A DNA stretch of 64,000 nucleotides from Streptomyces chrestomyceticus JCM 4735. Lineage in GTDB: Bacteria; Actinomycetota; Actinomycetes; Streptomycetales; Streptomycetaceae. Made by a program: the position numbers and the translations under genes. The notes under the pieces are model-generated. The model ran no database searches, had not been told where the DNA came from, and worked only from the letters and a program-made list of their open reading frames with translations. How positions within the stretch are numbered: the stretch's first letter is position 1; the number at the start of each line of letters is the position of its first letter. Shown here one piece after another: positions 39,486 through 47,344 of the stretch. Location of the stretch: the NCBI RefSeq assembly GCF_003865135.1, contig NZ_BHZC01000001.1:806001-870000 (forward strand), read 5' to 3'.

Positions 39486-39677
39486 ATGAGCACCGGCAAC
39501 ACGACGGACACCCAGACAGCCGCCCGGCAGGCCAAGTTCGGCAAGCTGCCCGAGCGCATCCCGTTCGAGGACATGGTCACGGAGCAGCCCTCGCCGGAGG
39601 GCCGCACGCCGAACGCGTACACCCCCGAAGGCTCGTGGAATCACTTCTCGTGCCTGGCCCTGGATCTCGGCCTGTAG
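39486..39677 (+). CDS. 63-residue orphan peptide
   Basis: The ATG has GGAGG six bases upstream and a promoter-like TTGACC-N17-CAGAGT about 33 bp before it. The peptide is polar and charged in its first half (KFGKLPERIPFEDMV), then Pro/Gly/Asn-rich, and ends in GSWNHFSCLALDLGL with a single cysteine. This leader-plus-tail shape is like some RiPP precursors, but no modifying enzyme lies beside it; the nearest is the broken radical SAM gene 3.5 kb downstream. It could equally be a conserved small regulatory protein. I do not recognise the family. Confidence 0.65.
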   Translation: MSTGNTTDTQTAARQAKFGKLPERIPFEDMVTEQPSPEGRTPNAYTPEGSWNHFSCLALDLGL

Positions 39678-39691
39678 GCACCCAGCCTCCG

Positions 39692-39739
39692 TTGACAAAG
39701 CGGAACGCTGTTCCATATCGTAACCGGAACGGCGTTCCG
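39692..39739 (+). promoter_or_regulatory. Promoter overlapped by two palindromic operators
   Basis: TTGACA (39692-39697), an 18-bp spacer and TATCGT (39716-39721) form a good vegetative promoter. A perfect palindrome, CGGAACGGCGTTCCG, lies at 39725-39739, and an imperfect copy, CGGAACGCTGTTCCA, at 39701-39715 inside the spacer; their centres are 24 bp apart. This arrangement is typical of TetR-family operators. Confidence 0.7.
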
Positions 39740-39835
39740 CTTCGGCTTGTGCCGTAGCCGGACGCCCTTGACCGCCGTTTCCCGTGCCCGCCCAACGCGG
39801 CCACCGGCAGCGGCCTTTGAAGGGATGTGCGTCTC

Positions 39836-40852
39836 ATGCATGCATCGACTTCCCCGGCCGGCCCCCTCGGCTCGCCCTCCCCCGTCCTCTCGGTCGGTCC
39901 GGTGGTGCTGCCCGTGCCCGGCCGGGCCGTGGACCTCCAGCTACGGATCTCCGCGCCGGTCACCGGGAGCGACCTGCCGGTCGTCCTCCTCTCCCACGGC
40001 CAGGGTTACTCCCACCACCTCTCCTCGCTGAACGGCTACGCGCCCCTCGCCAACTACTGGGCGGCGCACGGCTTCGCCGTGATCCAGCCCACCCACCTCA
40101 GTTCCCGGGCCCTCGACCTGGACCCCGCCACCCCCGGCGCGCCCCTGCACTGGCGCTCACGGGCCGAGGACATGCGGCACATCCTCGACCGGCTCGACGT
40201 GATCGAAGCCGCGGTCCCGCAGCTTCCGGGGCGCCTGGACCGTGAGCGGATCGCCGTGGCCGGGCACTCGATGGGCGGGCACACCGCGAGCCTGCTGCTC
40301 GGTGCCCGGCTCACCGATCCTGACGACGGAACGGTGGTGGACCTGGCCGAGCCCCGGATCAAGGCGGGTGTCCTGCTCGCCGCGCCCGGCAGGGGCGGTG
40401 ACGCCCTCACCGCGTCCGTGGCCGAGGCGTTCCCGTTCTTCGCGACCACGGACTTCTCCCGGATGGCGACGCCCACGCTCGTGGTCGCCGGGGACCAGGA
40501 CGACTCCGCCCACCTGACCGTCCAGGGCCCCTCCTGGCACGCCGATCCGTACGTCCTCTCCCCCGGCCCCAAGTCCCTGCTCACCCTGTTCGGCGCGGAG
40601 CACGGGCTCGGCGGGATCTCCGGGTACGACGTCGCCGAGACCACCGACGAGAGCCCCGAGCGGGTGGCCGCGGTGCAGCGGCTCACCTGGGCCTATCTCC
40701 GGTCGCGTCTCTACCCCGGGGACCCGGCCTGGGAGGCGGCGTGCGAGGCGCTGGCGTCCGGCCCGGGCGCGCTCGGACGGGTCGAGGCCAAGCAGGGGGA
40801 CGCGGCACCGGCTTTCAGCGCGGTGACGACGGCCGCGGGGTCCTCGGCGTAG
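39836..40852 (+). CDS. Alpha/beta hydrolase, chlorophyllase/PAF-acetylhydrolase-like
   Basis: 338 residues. The nucleophile elbow is AGHSMGGHTA and the oxyanion strand is VVLLSHGQGYSHH. AGDQDDSAH and GAEHGLGG are candidates for the acid and histidine. There is no signal peptide, so it should be cytoplasmic. The substrate is unknown; relatives hydrolyse esters or lactones. The gene sits behind a promoter with two TetR-like operators, so it should be inducible, but no TetR gene is adjacent. Its 3' end overlaps a degenerate convergent gene. Confidence 0.87.
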   Translation: MHASTSPAGPLGSPSPVLSVGPVVLPVPGRAVDLQLRISAPVTGSDLPVVLLSHGQGYSHHLSSLNGYAPLANYWAAHGFAVIQPTHLSSRALDLDPATPGAPLHWRSRAEDMRHILDRLDVIEAAVPQLPGRLDRERIAVAGHSMGGHTASLLLGARLTDPDDGTVVDLAEPRIKAGVLLAAPGRGGDALTASVAEAFPFFATTDFSRMATPTLVVAGDQDDSAHLTVQGPSWHADPYVLSPGPKSLLTLFGAEHGLGGISGYDVAETTDESPERVAAVQRLTWAYLRSRLYPGDPAWEAACEALASGPGALGRVEAKQGDAAPAFSAVTTAAGSSA

Positions 40853-41344
40853 AAGCGGAAGGCGCGGGCCTCGGCGGTCTTGCCCAAGGGGCGTACGAAG
40901 CGCACCGGTTCGGTGAGTTCCGCGAGGACCGTCGTCCGGCCGGCCACGGCCTGTCGGCAACACCGTTCTTGTCCACGACGGCCAGTTTGCCGTCCGGGAA
41001 CTTCTGTTCCCGGCGGACGGAGGCCACCCGGTCGGCGGGTACACGGATGTCCAGCAGGGCGCCGTAGCGCAGGCGCGGCGAGCTGTCAGCGCCGACCACG
41101 TGCGGGCACACCAAGCACGAGGCGTGCAGGGCGATGCCCGCCCGGCGCGGCGGCTGCGGCGGTGATCGAGGACGATCAGAACCGCCGCCGCAACCGCGAG
41201 CGTGAGCATGGCCGGCACCGTGGCCGGCCGGACGGCCGGGGCGATGCGCACTCCGCCGGCCACGCACAGGACGAGTATCAGCTCGCCGGCACGAGTGCGG
41301 CGCAGGACCAGCGCACGGCCTTCCTCAGCGTCTTCACCCGGCAC
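40711..41344 (-). pseudogene. Frameshifted membrane protein with PH-like domain
   Basis: Three minus-strand frames read in succession give one plausible protein: ELILVLCVAGG...AAAVLIVLDHRR (two membrane helices), then ASCLVCPHVVGADSS and ADRVASVRREQKF, then RTTVLAELTEPVRFVRPLGK and ARAFRFYAEDPAAVVTALK. The last part resembles the bacterial PH-domain membrane proteins common in Streptomyces. At least two frameshifts, near 41130 and 40940, separate the pieces, so the gene is broken or the sequence has errors. It starts 11 bp inside the MerR gene's end, as in an operon. Confidence 0.65.
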
Positions 41345-42131
41345 GCTCCGTGAGCAGTTCGATGGCGCGGTGGACGGCGGCGGCCTGGGCGGGGGTGAAG
41401 TCGGAGAAGAAGGCGTCGGAGAACCCGTCGCCCGCCTCCTCGGCGCCGTCGGCCGGCAGACGCATCGCGCGCAGCGCCTCGTCCGGGATGCTGTCGACGA
41501 TGGCGCGGGCGGTCAGCTCCACCCGGGGGTCGTCCTCGGTGGCCTCGGCCAGCTCGTCCATCCGGGCATAGACGTCGTACGCCCGCCGCATCGCCGCCGG
41601 GTCGGCCCGGAAGGCGTGCACCAGACCGTCGAACCAGCCGCGGTCGCCGCCCGGCGAACCGGTCTCCAGCAGGGCCAGGAGCTGCCGTTCCTTGGCCGCC
41701 ATGGCCGGCTCCGGTCCGGGTACCTGCGCGGAGGCGCGGGCCATGTCGTCGAAGACGGCCGCGAGTTCGGGCGAGACGGGGGCCTCCTCCGGCAGCCGGC
41801 CGGTCCGCTCGGCCTGTTCGAAGAGCCGGGCCAGGCGGGCGCGGCGCTGCCGGATGGCCTCCTCCTGGCGTGCCAGGTCGGCGTCCAGCTCGGTGAGGAT
41901 CTCGACGAGGTCCTTGCCCGCGTCGTCCGCCAGCACGTCCTTGACTTCGTCCAGGCTCAGGCCGAGCTCGACCAGCCGCCGGATCCGGGCAAGCTCGATG
42001 GCGTCCCGCAGCGCGTACTCACGGTAGCCGTTGGGCTGCCGCGGCGGCTCGGGCAGCAGGCCGGTGCGGTGGTAGTGCCGTACGGCACGAGTGGTGACGC
42101 CGACGATGCCGGCGAGCTCTCCGATGCGCAT
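41334..42131 (-). CDS. MerR-family regulator
   Basis: 265 residues. The N-terminal winged helix (MRIGELAGIVGVTTRAVRHY, then HRTGLLPEPPRQPNGYREY) is a textbook MerR domain, followed by a coiled-coil dimerisation helix (~75-110) and a ~150-residue effector-binding domain without metal-binding cysteines, so it probably senses an organic ligand. The ATG lies 7 bases after a TCTACT -10 box, which implies a leaderless transcript. Its own promoter has the 19-bp spacer and dyad that MerR proteins remodel, so it is probably autoregulated together with the broken PH-domain gene. Confidence 0.92.
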   Translation of the reverse strand: MRIGELAGIVGVTTRAVRHYHRTGLLPEPPRQPNGYREYALRDAIELARIRRLVELGLSLDEVKDVLADDAGKDLVEILTELDADLARQEEAIRQRRARLARLFEQAERTGRLPEEAPVSPELAAVFDDMARASAQVPGPEPAMAAKERQLLALLETGSPGGDRGWFDGLVHAFRADPAAMRRAYDVYARMDELAEATEDDPRVELTARAIVDSIPDEALRAMRLPADGAEEAGDGFSDAFFSDFTPAQAAAVHRAIELLTERAG

Positions 42132-42137
42132 GGCTTC

Positions 42138-42168
42138 AGTAGAAACGTTGTCGCTGCGACAAGGTCAA
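42138..42168 (-). promoter_or_regulatory. MerR-type promoter with 19-bp spacer and palindrome
   Basis: On the minus strand TTGACC (42168-42163) and TCTACT (42143-42138) are separated by exactly 19 bp. The spacer contains the perfect palindrome TTGTCGCAGCGACAA (42148-42162). Long-spaced promoters of this kind are the hallmark of MerR activation. The -35 box overlaps the 3' end of the upstream 2H phosphoesterase gene. Confidence 0.8.
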
Positions 42169-42800
42169 GCGACACGGTACGGGGCGCCCAGACGGTATGC
42201 CGCCCGGTCCCGCCAGCGCCGCCCGTCCCAGACGATGAGGTGGACCTCCCGTACGGAACAGGTCAGCGGCAGCGAAGGGGCCAGCTCGGCCTGCAACGCG
42301 TCGTACGCGGCCTCCTGGGTCGCGGGGCCCTCGTGGTTCGCGACCGTCAGGTGCGGGGCGAGTCCGGCGCCGAATATCCCGCGGTAGGGCACGGCTTCCG
42401 GCCAGCGCCGGGTGAGGTCCTTGGTCAGCGCGGTCACGGGGGCGTGGGGCCACGGGTCGAGGTAGAGCACGCCGGGGTAGCGGCCGAACGATTCGAGGGT
42501 CAGGGTGAAGGCGTCGTGCCCGGCGAAGAGGCGGGTGAGGTCGTGCTGCGCCGCGGCGTCGATGCGGCTCTCGTGCAGGAACGGGTACAGCACGGTCACG
42601 TGGGCGGGGAAGCCCGCGCGGACCAGCGGGTCGGCTTCCGGGACCTTGATCGTGAAGGCGGTGTCGCCCGGCACGTCCGGCCAGCCGGTCGCGGCGGGCT
42701 CGCTCCCCGTCAGGTCTGCCGCTGCCTGCGCCTGTACCGGTGACTCAGCCCGCGCCTCTGCCGCTGCCTGCGCCCGTGCTTCCGCCTCTGCGTTCATCAC
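42165..42800 (-). CDS. 2'-5' RNA ligase-like 2H phosphoesterase
   Basis: 211 residues. Two HxT motifs, AHVTVLYPF and PHLTVANHE, define the 2H phosphoesterase fold shared with LigT and cyclic-nucleotide phosphodiesterases. A disordered Ala/Glu-rich N-terminus of about 35 residues precedes the domain and may be partly untranslated. The biological substrate is unknown; relatives act on 2',3'-cyclic phosphates of RNA or nucleotides. The gene lies upstream of the MerR gene on the same strand, and its stop codon lies within the MerR promoter. Confidence 0.82.
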   Translation of the reverse strand: MMNAEAEARAQAAAEARAESPVQAQAAADLTGSEPAATGWPDVPGDTAFTIKVPEADPLVRAGFPAHVTVLYPFLHESRIDAAAQHDLTRLFAGHDAFTLTLESFGRYPGVLYLDPWPHAPVTALTKDLTRRWPEAVPYRGIFGAGLAPHLTVANHEGPATQEAAYDALQAELAPSLPLTCSVREVHLIVWDGRRWRDRAAYRLGAPYRVA

Positions 42801-42930
42801 GCGTCATGATCCCATCAGCGCGACGGCTCCCCTCCCCCGGGCGGCTACGGGCGATGGCCGGAATGGTGCGCCGAATTCAGCACCGTGCCGTGGAAGCCTT
42901 GGGAGACCGACGAGCGAGAGAGGCCCTGGC

Positions 42931-43176
42931 ATGACCAAGACCCGCCTGCCCGTAGAGCCGCTGTCCGTCGAACCGTCGCCCGTGAAGCCGCTGCCCGTGG
43001 AGCCGCTGCCCGCGAAGCCGAGTGACGCGCGGCTTCCCGATCTCACCGGCCTGCCGCTCGGCGAGCTGTCCGCCCGTACCGGGCACCCGGTGCTGAGCAC
43101 GCTGCTGCCCGGCGTGCGCGCACGCATGGACAGCTCGGACGTCGTCGCGTTCTACGACGACGCGCCCCCTGAATGA
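42931..43176 (+). CDS. fxsA: FxsA-like (FxSxx-COOH) RiPP precursor, variant C-terminus
   Basis: 81 residues; ATG follows GAGAGAGG. A repetitive VEPL/VEPSPVKPLP segment (residues 6-28) is followed by ARLPDLTGLPLGELSARTGH and LLPGVRARM, the conserved leader pattern of FxSxx-COOH precursor proteins. The family normally ends in F-x-S-x-x, but here the end is AFYDDAPPE, with no serine in that position and three extra residues. It overlaps the radical SAM gene by ATGA, the usual coupling in this system. With the frameshift in its partner, the locus may be decaying. I call the family by memory of its pattern. Confidence 0.65.
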   Translation: MTKTRLPVEPLSVEPSPVKPLPVEPLPAKPSDARLPDLTGLPLGELSARTGHPVLSTLLPGVRARMDSSDVVAFYDDAPPE

Positions 43177-44383
43177 GGGAGGCGGACCGGAGCGTTCCAT
43201 TCCGGCGGCGCATACCGTTCCGGCAGTTCGTGCTCAAGGTGCACAGCAGGTGCAATCTCGCCTGTACCTACTGCTACGTGTACGAGGGGCCCGACCAGAG
43301 CTGGCGCGAGCGCCCTGCCCGGGTGGCCGAGGAGACCGTGCGCCGCACCGCGGAACGGATCGCCCAGCACGTCACCACGCACAGGCTGCGTTCGATACGG
43401 GTCGATCTGCACGGCGGGGAGCCCCTTCTCCTCGGCCCCACCGCTCTGATCGACCACGCGCGGACCGTCCGGGACGCCGTGCCCGGAGACTGCGCCGTCG
43501 CCGTCTCGGTGCAGACCAACGGCACGCTGCTCACCGAGGACGCCGTGCGGCGGTTCAGCGCGGCCGGCATCAGCGTCGGTCTGAGCCTCGACGGCGGCAG
43601 CGCCCGGCTCAACCACCGGCGTGTCGACCATGCGGGCCGCTCCTCCTGGCCCGCGGTACGGCGCGCGGCCGGTCTGCTGGCCGGTGTGCCTGCCGCGTAC
43701 GGGGCATCCTGTGCACCGTCGACGTGGAGACCGGCCCCGCCGAGGTCTACCGGTCGCTGATCGCGCTGGAGCCCACCGCCCTCGACTTCCTGCTCCCGTA
43801 CGGGAACTGGAGCGCGCCGCCACCCGGCATCGGCCCGTTCGCCGGGCCCGTCGGCCGGGCAGCGCGTCCCGTCCCGTACGGCGCGTGGCTCGCCCGGGTC
43901 TTCGACCTGTGGTGGGACACGCCGCCGGGCCGACGGGCCGTACCGGTCCGCCTGTTCGGTGAGATCGTGGCGCTGCTGCTCGGGGCGGCGAGCCGGTCCG
44001 AGGCGGTGGGGCTGTCCCCGCTGGCCGTGGTGGTGATCGACACCGACGGCTCCCTCCAGCGGCTCGACTCCCTCAAGACCGCCTACGCGGGCGCGCCCGA
44101 CCTGGGGATGGACGTCTTCCGGCACGACTTCGAGGACGCCCTGGACCACCCGCACACCGTGGCCGCGCAGTCCCGGGGGCTGGACTCGCTCTGCGGAAGT
44201 TGCCGCCGCTGTCCGGTCGTCGGCGTCTGCGGGGGCGGCCGGTACACCGACCGTTACCTGCACGGCTCGGGTTTCGGTCACCCTTCGGTGTACTGCGCGG
44301 ATCTGGAACATCTGATCCGCCATATCGGCGAGCGGCTTCAGGAGGAGGTACGAGGGGTGCCGGGCGAGCCGGCGCGTCCGTGA
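43173..44383 (+). pseudogene. fxsB: FxsB-type radical SAM/SPASM enzyme, frameshifted
   Basis: The first ~175 residues, from ATG at 43173, contain the 4Fe-4S/SAM motif CNLACTYCYVYEGPDQSW, a FxsB hallmark, and LHGGEPLLL and SVQTNGTLL. Continuity is lost at a GGGG run (43701-43704). Downstream, another frame continues GILCTVDVETGPAEVYRSL and the SPASM cysteines (LCGSCRRCPVVGVCGG, then YCADL) to 44383. One extra G would restore the full ~400-residue enzyme. FxsB proteins are thought to modify FxsA peptides. This copy is either broken, a sequencing artefact, or expressed by frameshifting. Confidence 0.8.
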
Positions 44384-44390
44384 ACCACCG

Positions 44391-45149
44391 TCATGCGTAC
44401 GGCAGTTTGCCGATCTGGGCGAGCACGTGGTCCACGTGGGGGCGTACCCGCGATCTGAGGTCGTCGCTCCAGCTCTCCTCGGAGTACCGGCGGGTGAGGT
44501 ACAGCTCCCTGACGTGGCGCAGGACCGGGCGGTGCCGGGGCGGGAGGTGGTCGAGGGCCCAGTCGGCGGCGGCGTCCTTCGCCCTGATCTCGCCGGTGGC
44601 GAGGGTGGTCCAGATGCGCGCGAGGGTGAGGACGACGTTGCGGGTGTCGCTGTCCACCTCGTCCAGCAGGCCGGGGATGCCGTGCACGCTCGCCCGTGCC
44701 ACGTCCGCCCACGGGACGGGGTCGAGAACCTGCGCCGGGGGCGGGCCCGTGAGGGAATGGTCACCGGCCAGCGCCATGGTGACGAGCAGCGCCAGGTCCG
44801 GCATCGGTTCCGGCTCGGGGACCAGGCCGGCGGCGTATGCGTCGCGCAGCCACTCGCCGTAGAGGAAGTCGCAGATCGGCGGGTACCGCCACGGGTGTAC
44901 CTGGTCCTGGACGACGACGGTGAGTTCGACCGGGCGGGCCCCGCCCGTGAAGCCGGAGATGCCGAGCAGTCCGTCGAGGAGGGCACGCCGTTGCGCTGCG
45001 GTCGCGCGCTGCCGGGAGACGACGAGGATGTCCAGGTCGCTGGCCGGGCGGAGGCCGCCGAGCACGGCGGAGCCGTGCAGGTAGCTGCCGACGGCCGCGG
45101 GGCCGAGGACGTCGCCGATCAGTGCCGCGATCTCCCGTTTCTGGTTCAT
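44391..45149 (-). CDS. Aminoglycoside nucleotidyltransferase, AadA-like
   Basis: 252 residues. The nucleotidyltransferase motif GSYLHGSAVLGGLRPASDLD gives the GS...D-x-D active site, and the C-terminal helical domain contains DVARASVHGIPGLLDEV and NVVLTLARIWTTLATGEI, typical of ANT(3'')/ANT(9)-type streptomycin/spectinomycin adenylyltransferases. ATG at 45149 begins the family-typical N-terminus. The exact drug is not predictable. It is convergent with the radical SAM gene, only 7 bp away, which leaves no room for a separate terminator. Confidence 0.9.
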   Translation of the reverse strand: MNQKREIAALIGDVLGPAAVGSYLHGSAVLGGLRPASDLDILVVSRQRATAAQRRALLDGLLGISGFTGGARPVELTVVVQDQVHPWRYPPICDFLYGEWLRDAYAAGLVPEPEPMPDLALLVTMALAGDHSLTGPPPAQVLDPVPWADVARASVHGIPGLLDEVDSDTRNVVLTLARIWTTLATGEIRAKDAAADWALDHLPPRHRPVLRHVRELYLTRRYSEESWSDDLRSRVRPHVDHVLAQIGKLPYA

Positions 45150-45287
45150 GGGCCCAGTGTTGACGCCGGGGGCCGCCACGGTGGCACGCCGACGTCGAGT
45201 GGCTGAAAGCCGCCTGCCCAATTCCCCCTTCCTCGGGCACATTCATCATCACCAAGGCTGCTGTCCGTAGGTCGCCTCGGAGGCTTC

Positions 45288-45848
45288 ATGCACCAGTCCA
45301 CCGACCTTCACCACACCGCCAACACCTTCGATAGATGTGCGCAGTTGTGCCGCTCGGCCCGGGAGGCGGCCGACCGGGCCCTGCGCATGCGGGCCGAGGC
45401 GGCGGAAGCCAGGCTCCGGGCCGTACGGATGCGCCGGACCGTGGAACGGATGAAGGCCGGGCGCCGTTCCGACGATGACCCCGGATGCCGGCGGTTTCCG
45501 GCCACGGAAACCCGCCGCGACACCACCTCCCGAGCGGCGCAGCTCGCGCTGCTGACCGCTTTCGTGCACGCCCGCCTGGACGAGGAGGGCAGCACCGCGG
45601 ACCTGTTCCACGAAACCGACTGCCCGGACACCGGGGCGTCGGGGTGCCGCTGTCCCGTCCCGGAGCGGGTACGCCACGACGTCACCGTCCGGCAGGGCCT
45701 CGCCCGGGACTGCGAGGAGGCGCTCCACGACCCCGATCACGACGCGTACGACTGGCCGCACAGCGAACTGGCCGCCCTGCTGCGGTTGAAGGTGCTCGCG
45801 CTGCCTTACGAACTGCACCGGCAGTGGCGGGAGGAGTGGAGACCGTGA
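45288..45848 (+). CDS. Hypothetical protein with DUF6221-like C-terminus
   Basis: 186 residues; ATG has GGAGG upstream. The N-terminal third is an Arg/Ala-rich amphipathic helix (REAADRALRMRAEAAEARLR), probably a coiled coil. The C-terminal part, TAFVHARLDEEG and later LKVLALPYELHRQWREEWRP, resembles the DUF6221 proteins that are frequent in Streptomyces phage-like and accessory regions. A CPDTGASGCRCP patch holds three cysteines. Function unknown. Confidence 0.65.
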   Translation: MHQSTDLHHTANTFDRCAQLCRSAREAADRALRMRAEAAEARLRAVRMRRTVERMKAGRRSDDDPGCRRFPATETRRDTTSRAAQLALLTAFVHARLDEEGSTADLFHETDCPDTGASGCRCPVPERVRHDVTVRQGLARDCEEALHDPDHDAYDWPHSELAALLRLKVLALPYELHRQWREEWRP

Positions 45849-45884
45849 TGACAGCGCGGGCGCGTCCCAGGTGCCGTACGCGGC

Positions 45885-47141
45885 TCACTCGGGTGAACCG
45901 GCCGGCTCGCCATGGCCCTCCCACGGCCGGGCGAGCGTGAGCAGGGCTGCCGCGGACAGCAGTACGCAGCCCAGGACGACGACCGCCGTCGACATGGCGG
46001 TGGTGTCCCCCAGCACGCCGGGCAGGGGCGCGGCCGCGGCTCCGAGGACGAACTGGGCGCCGCCGAGCATCCCGGAAGCGGCTCCGGGCGCGTCGCTGCC
46101 GACCGCGAGGACGATGGTGGTCGAGGCGGGCAGCAGCAGCCCGAACCCGGACGTCAGGCCGAACAGGCAGGCCCACGTGGTGAGGAACGTGCTGATGCCG
46201 ACGGCGAGCAGGGTCACCAGCGTGACCAGGGCGACCACGGTGACGGCCACGCCGACGGTGAGCAGGAGGTTGAGACGTACCCGTCCGGCCAGCCGTCCGA
46301 AGACCGTCCCGGCCAGCACCGTGCCGACGGCGTTGGTGGCGAAGACGAGGCTGTACTGGGTGGGCGACAGGCCGTAGCCGTTCTCGAAGACGAAGGGCGA
46401 GCCGGTGATGTAGGCGAACAGGGCGGCCAGCCCGCACCCCATGACCAGGAGGTGGCCGGCCATCTCCCGGCGCCGGAGCAGTCCGCCCATCGCGCGGAGT
46501 ACGGCCGGCAGGCCGCCGGTCCGGCGCCGTTCGGCGGGCAGCGATTCGGGCACCCACGCCCAGATCGCGGTCAGCAACAGCAGCCCGGTCACGGCCAGCG
46601 CCACGAACACCAGCCGCCACGGGCCGACACCGAGGACGAGGCCGCCGGCCACCGGGGCCAGCACCGGCGCGGTGGACCCGATGACGCTCAGCGTGGTGAG
46701 CCGGCGGGCCGCGGACGCGCCGGTGAACAGGTCGCTGACCACCGCCCGTCCGATGACGATGCCCGCGCCGCCCGCGACCCCCTGCAACAGCCGGGCCGCG
46801 TCGAACACGGCGATGGACGGGGCCGCCGCGCACACCAGGGAGAACACGCTGAACAGGCCGGAACCGGCCAGGAGCAGGCGCCGCCGCCCCGTCGCGTCGC
46901 TGACCGGGCCGAGGACGATCTGTCCGACGGCGAGCCCGACGAGGCACGCCGTCAGGGAGAGCTGGACGGCCGTCTTCGAGGTCCCGAAGGACGTGACGAT
47001 CTCCGGGAAGCCGGGCGCGTACATGTCGATGGCGAACGGTGAGACCGCCGACAGCCCGCCGAGGACCATGATCAGTAGCCCTGTTCCGGACCGTGGGGTT
47101 GCGGCATTCCGTGGGGGTACGGAATCGGTACGGACGGTCAT
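45885..47141 (-). CDS. Bcr/CflA-family MFS drug exporter
   Basis: 418 residues with about 12 membrane helices. Motif A reads GPVSDATGRRRLLLAG and the helix 1 region has MVLGGLSAVSPFAIDMYAPG, both hallmarks of the Bcr/CflA drug:H+ antiporter (DHA1) group, which exports bicyclomycin, chloramphenicol and similar compounds. ATG at 47141 is followed by a 20-residue polar N-terminus. The AraC regulator ends 203 bp upstream on the same strand and may control it. Confidence 0.92.
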   Translation of the reverse strand: MTVRTDSVPPRNAATPRSGTGLLIMVLGGLSAVSPFAIDMYAPGFPEIVTSFGTSKTAVQLSLTACLVGLAVGQIVLGPVSDATGRRRLLLAGSGLFSVFSLVCAAAPSIAVFDAARLLQGVAGGAGIVIGRAVVSDLFTGASAARRLTTLSVIGSTAPVLAPVAGGLVLGVGPWRLVFVALAVTGLLLLTAIWAWVPESLPAERRRTGGLPAVLRAMGGLLRRREMAGHLLVMGCGLAALFAYITGSPFVFENGYGLSPTQYSLVFATNAVGTVLAGTVFGRLAGRVRLNLLLTVGVAVTVVALVTLVTLLAVGISTFLTTWACLFGLTSGFGLLLPASTTIVLAVGSDAPGAASGMLGGAQFVLGAAAAPLPGVLGDTTAMSTAVVVLGCVLLSAAALLTLARPWEGHGEPAGSPE

Positions 47142-47344
47142 CGGTCTCCTTCCGAGGTGTCTGCGGTGCGACCATCGTCGGCACCGCGGACGCGCCGCGG
47201 TGTGGAGCGCCGGACCCGGGAATGTGGAGCGCGGGGCTGCCTGGGCGGGCGGCGTCGGAGGTACATGCGTACGCCTGGCAGCGCGGCCACCTCGGCGGGC
47301 GTCGTCGGGAGAGCGAGCGCCCCGCCCGGCCCGTGCAGACAGCC

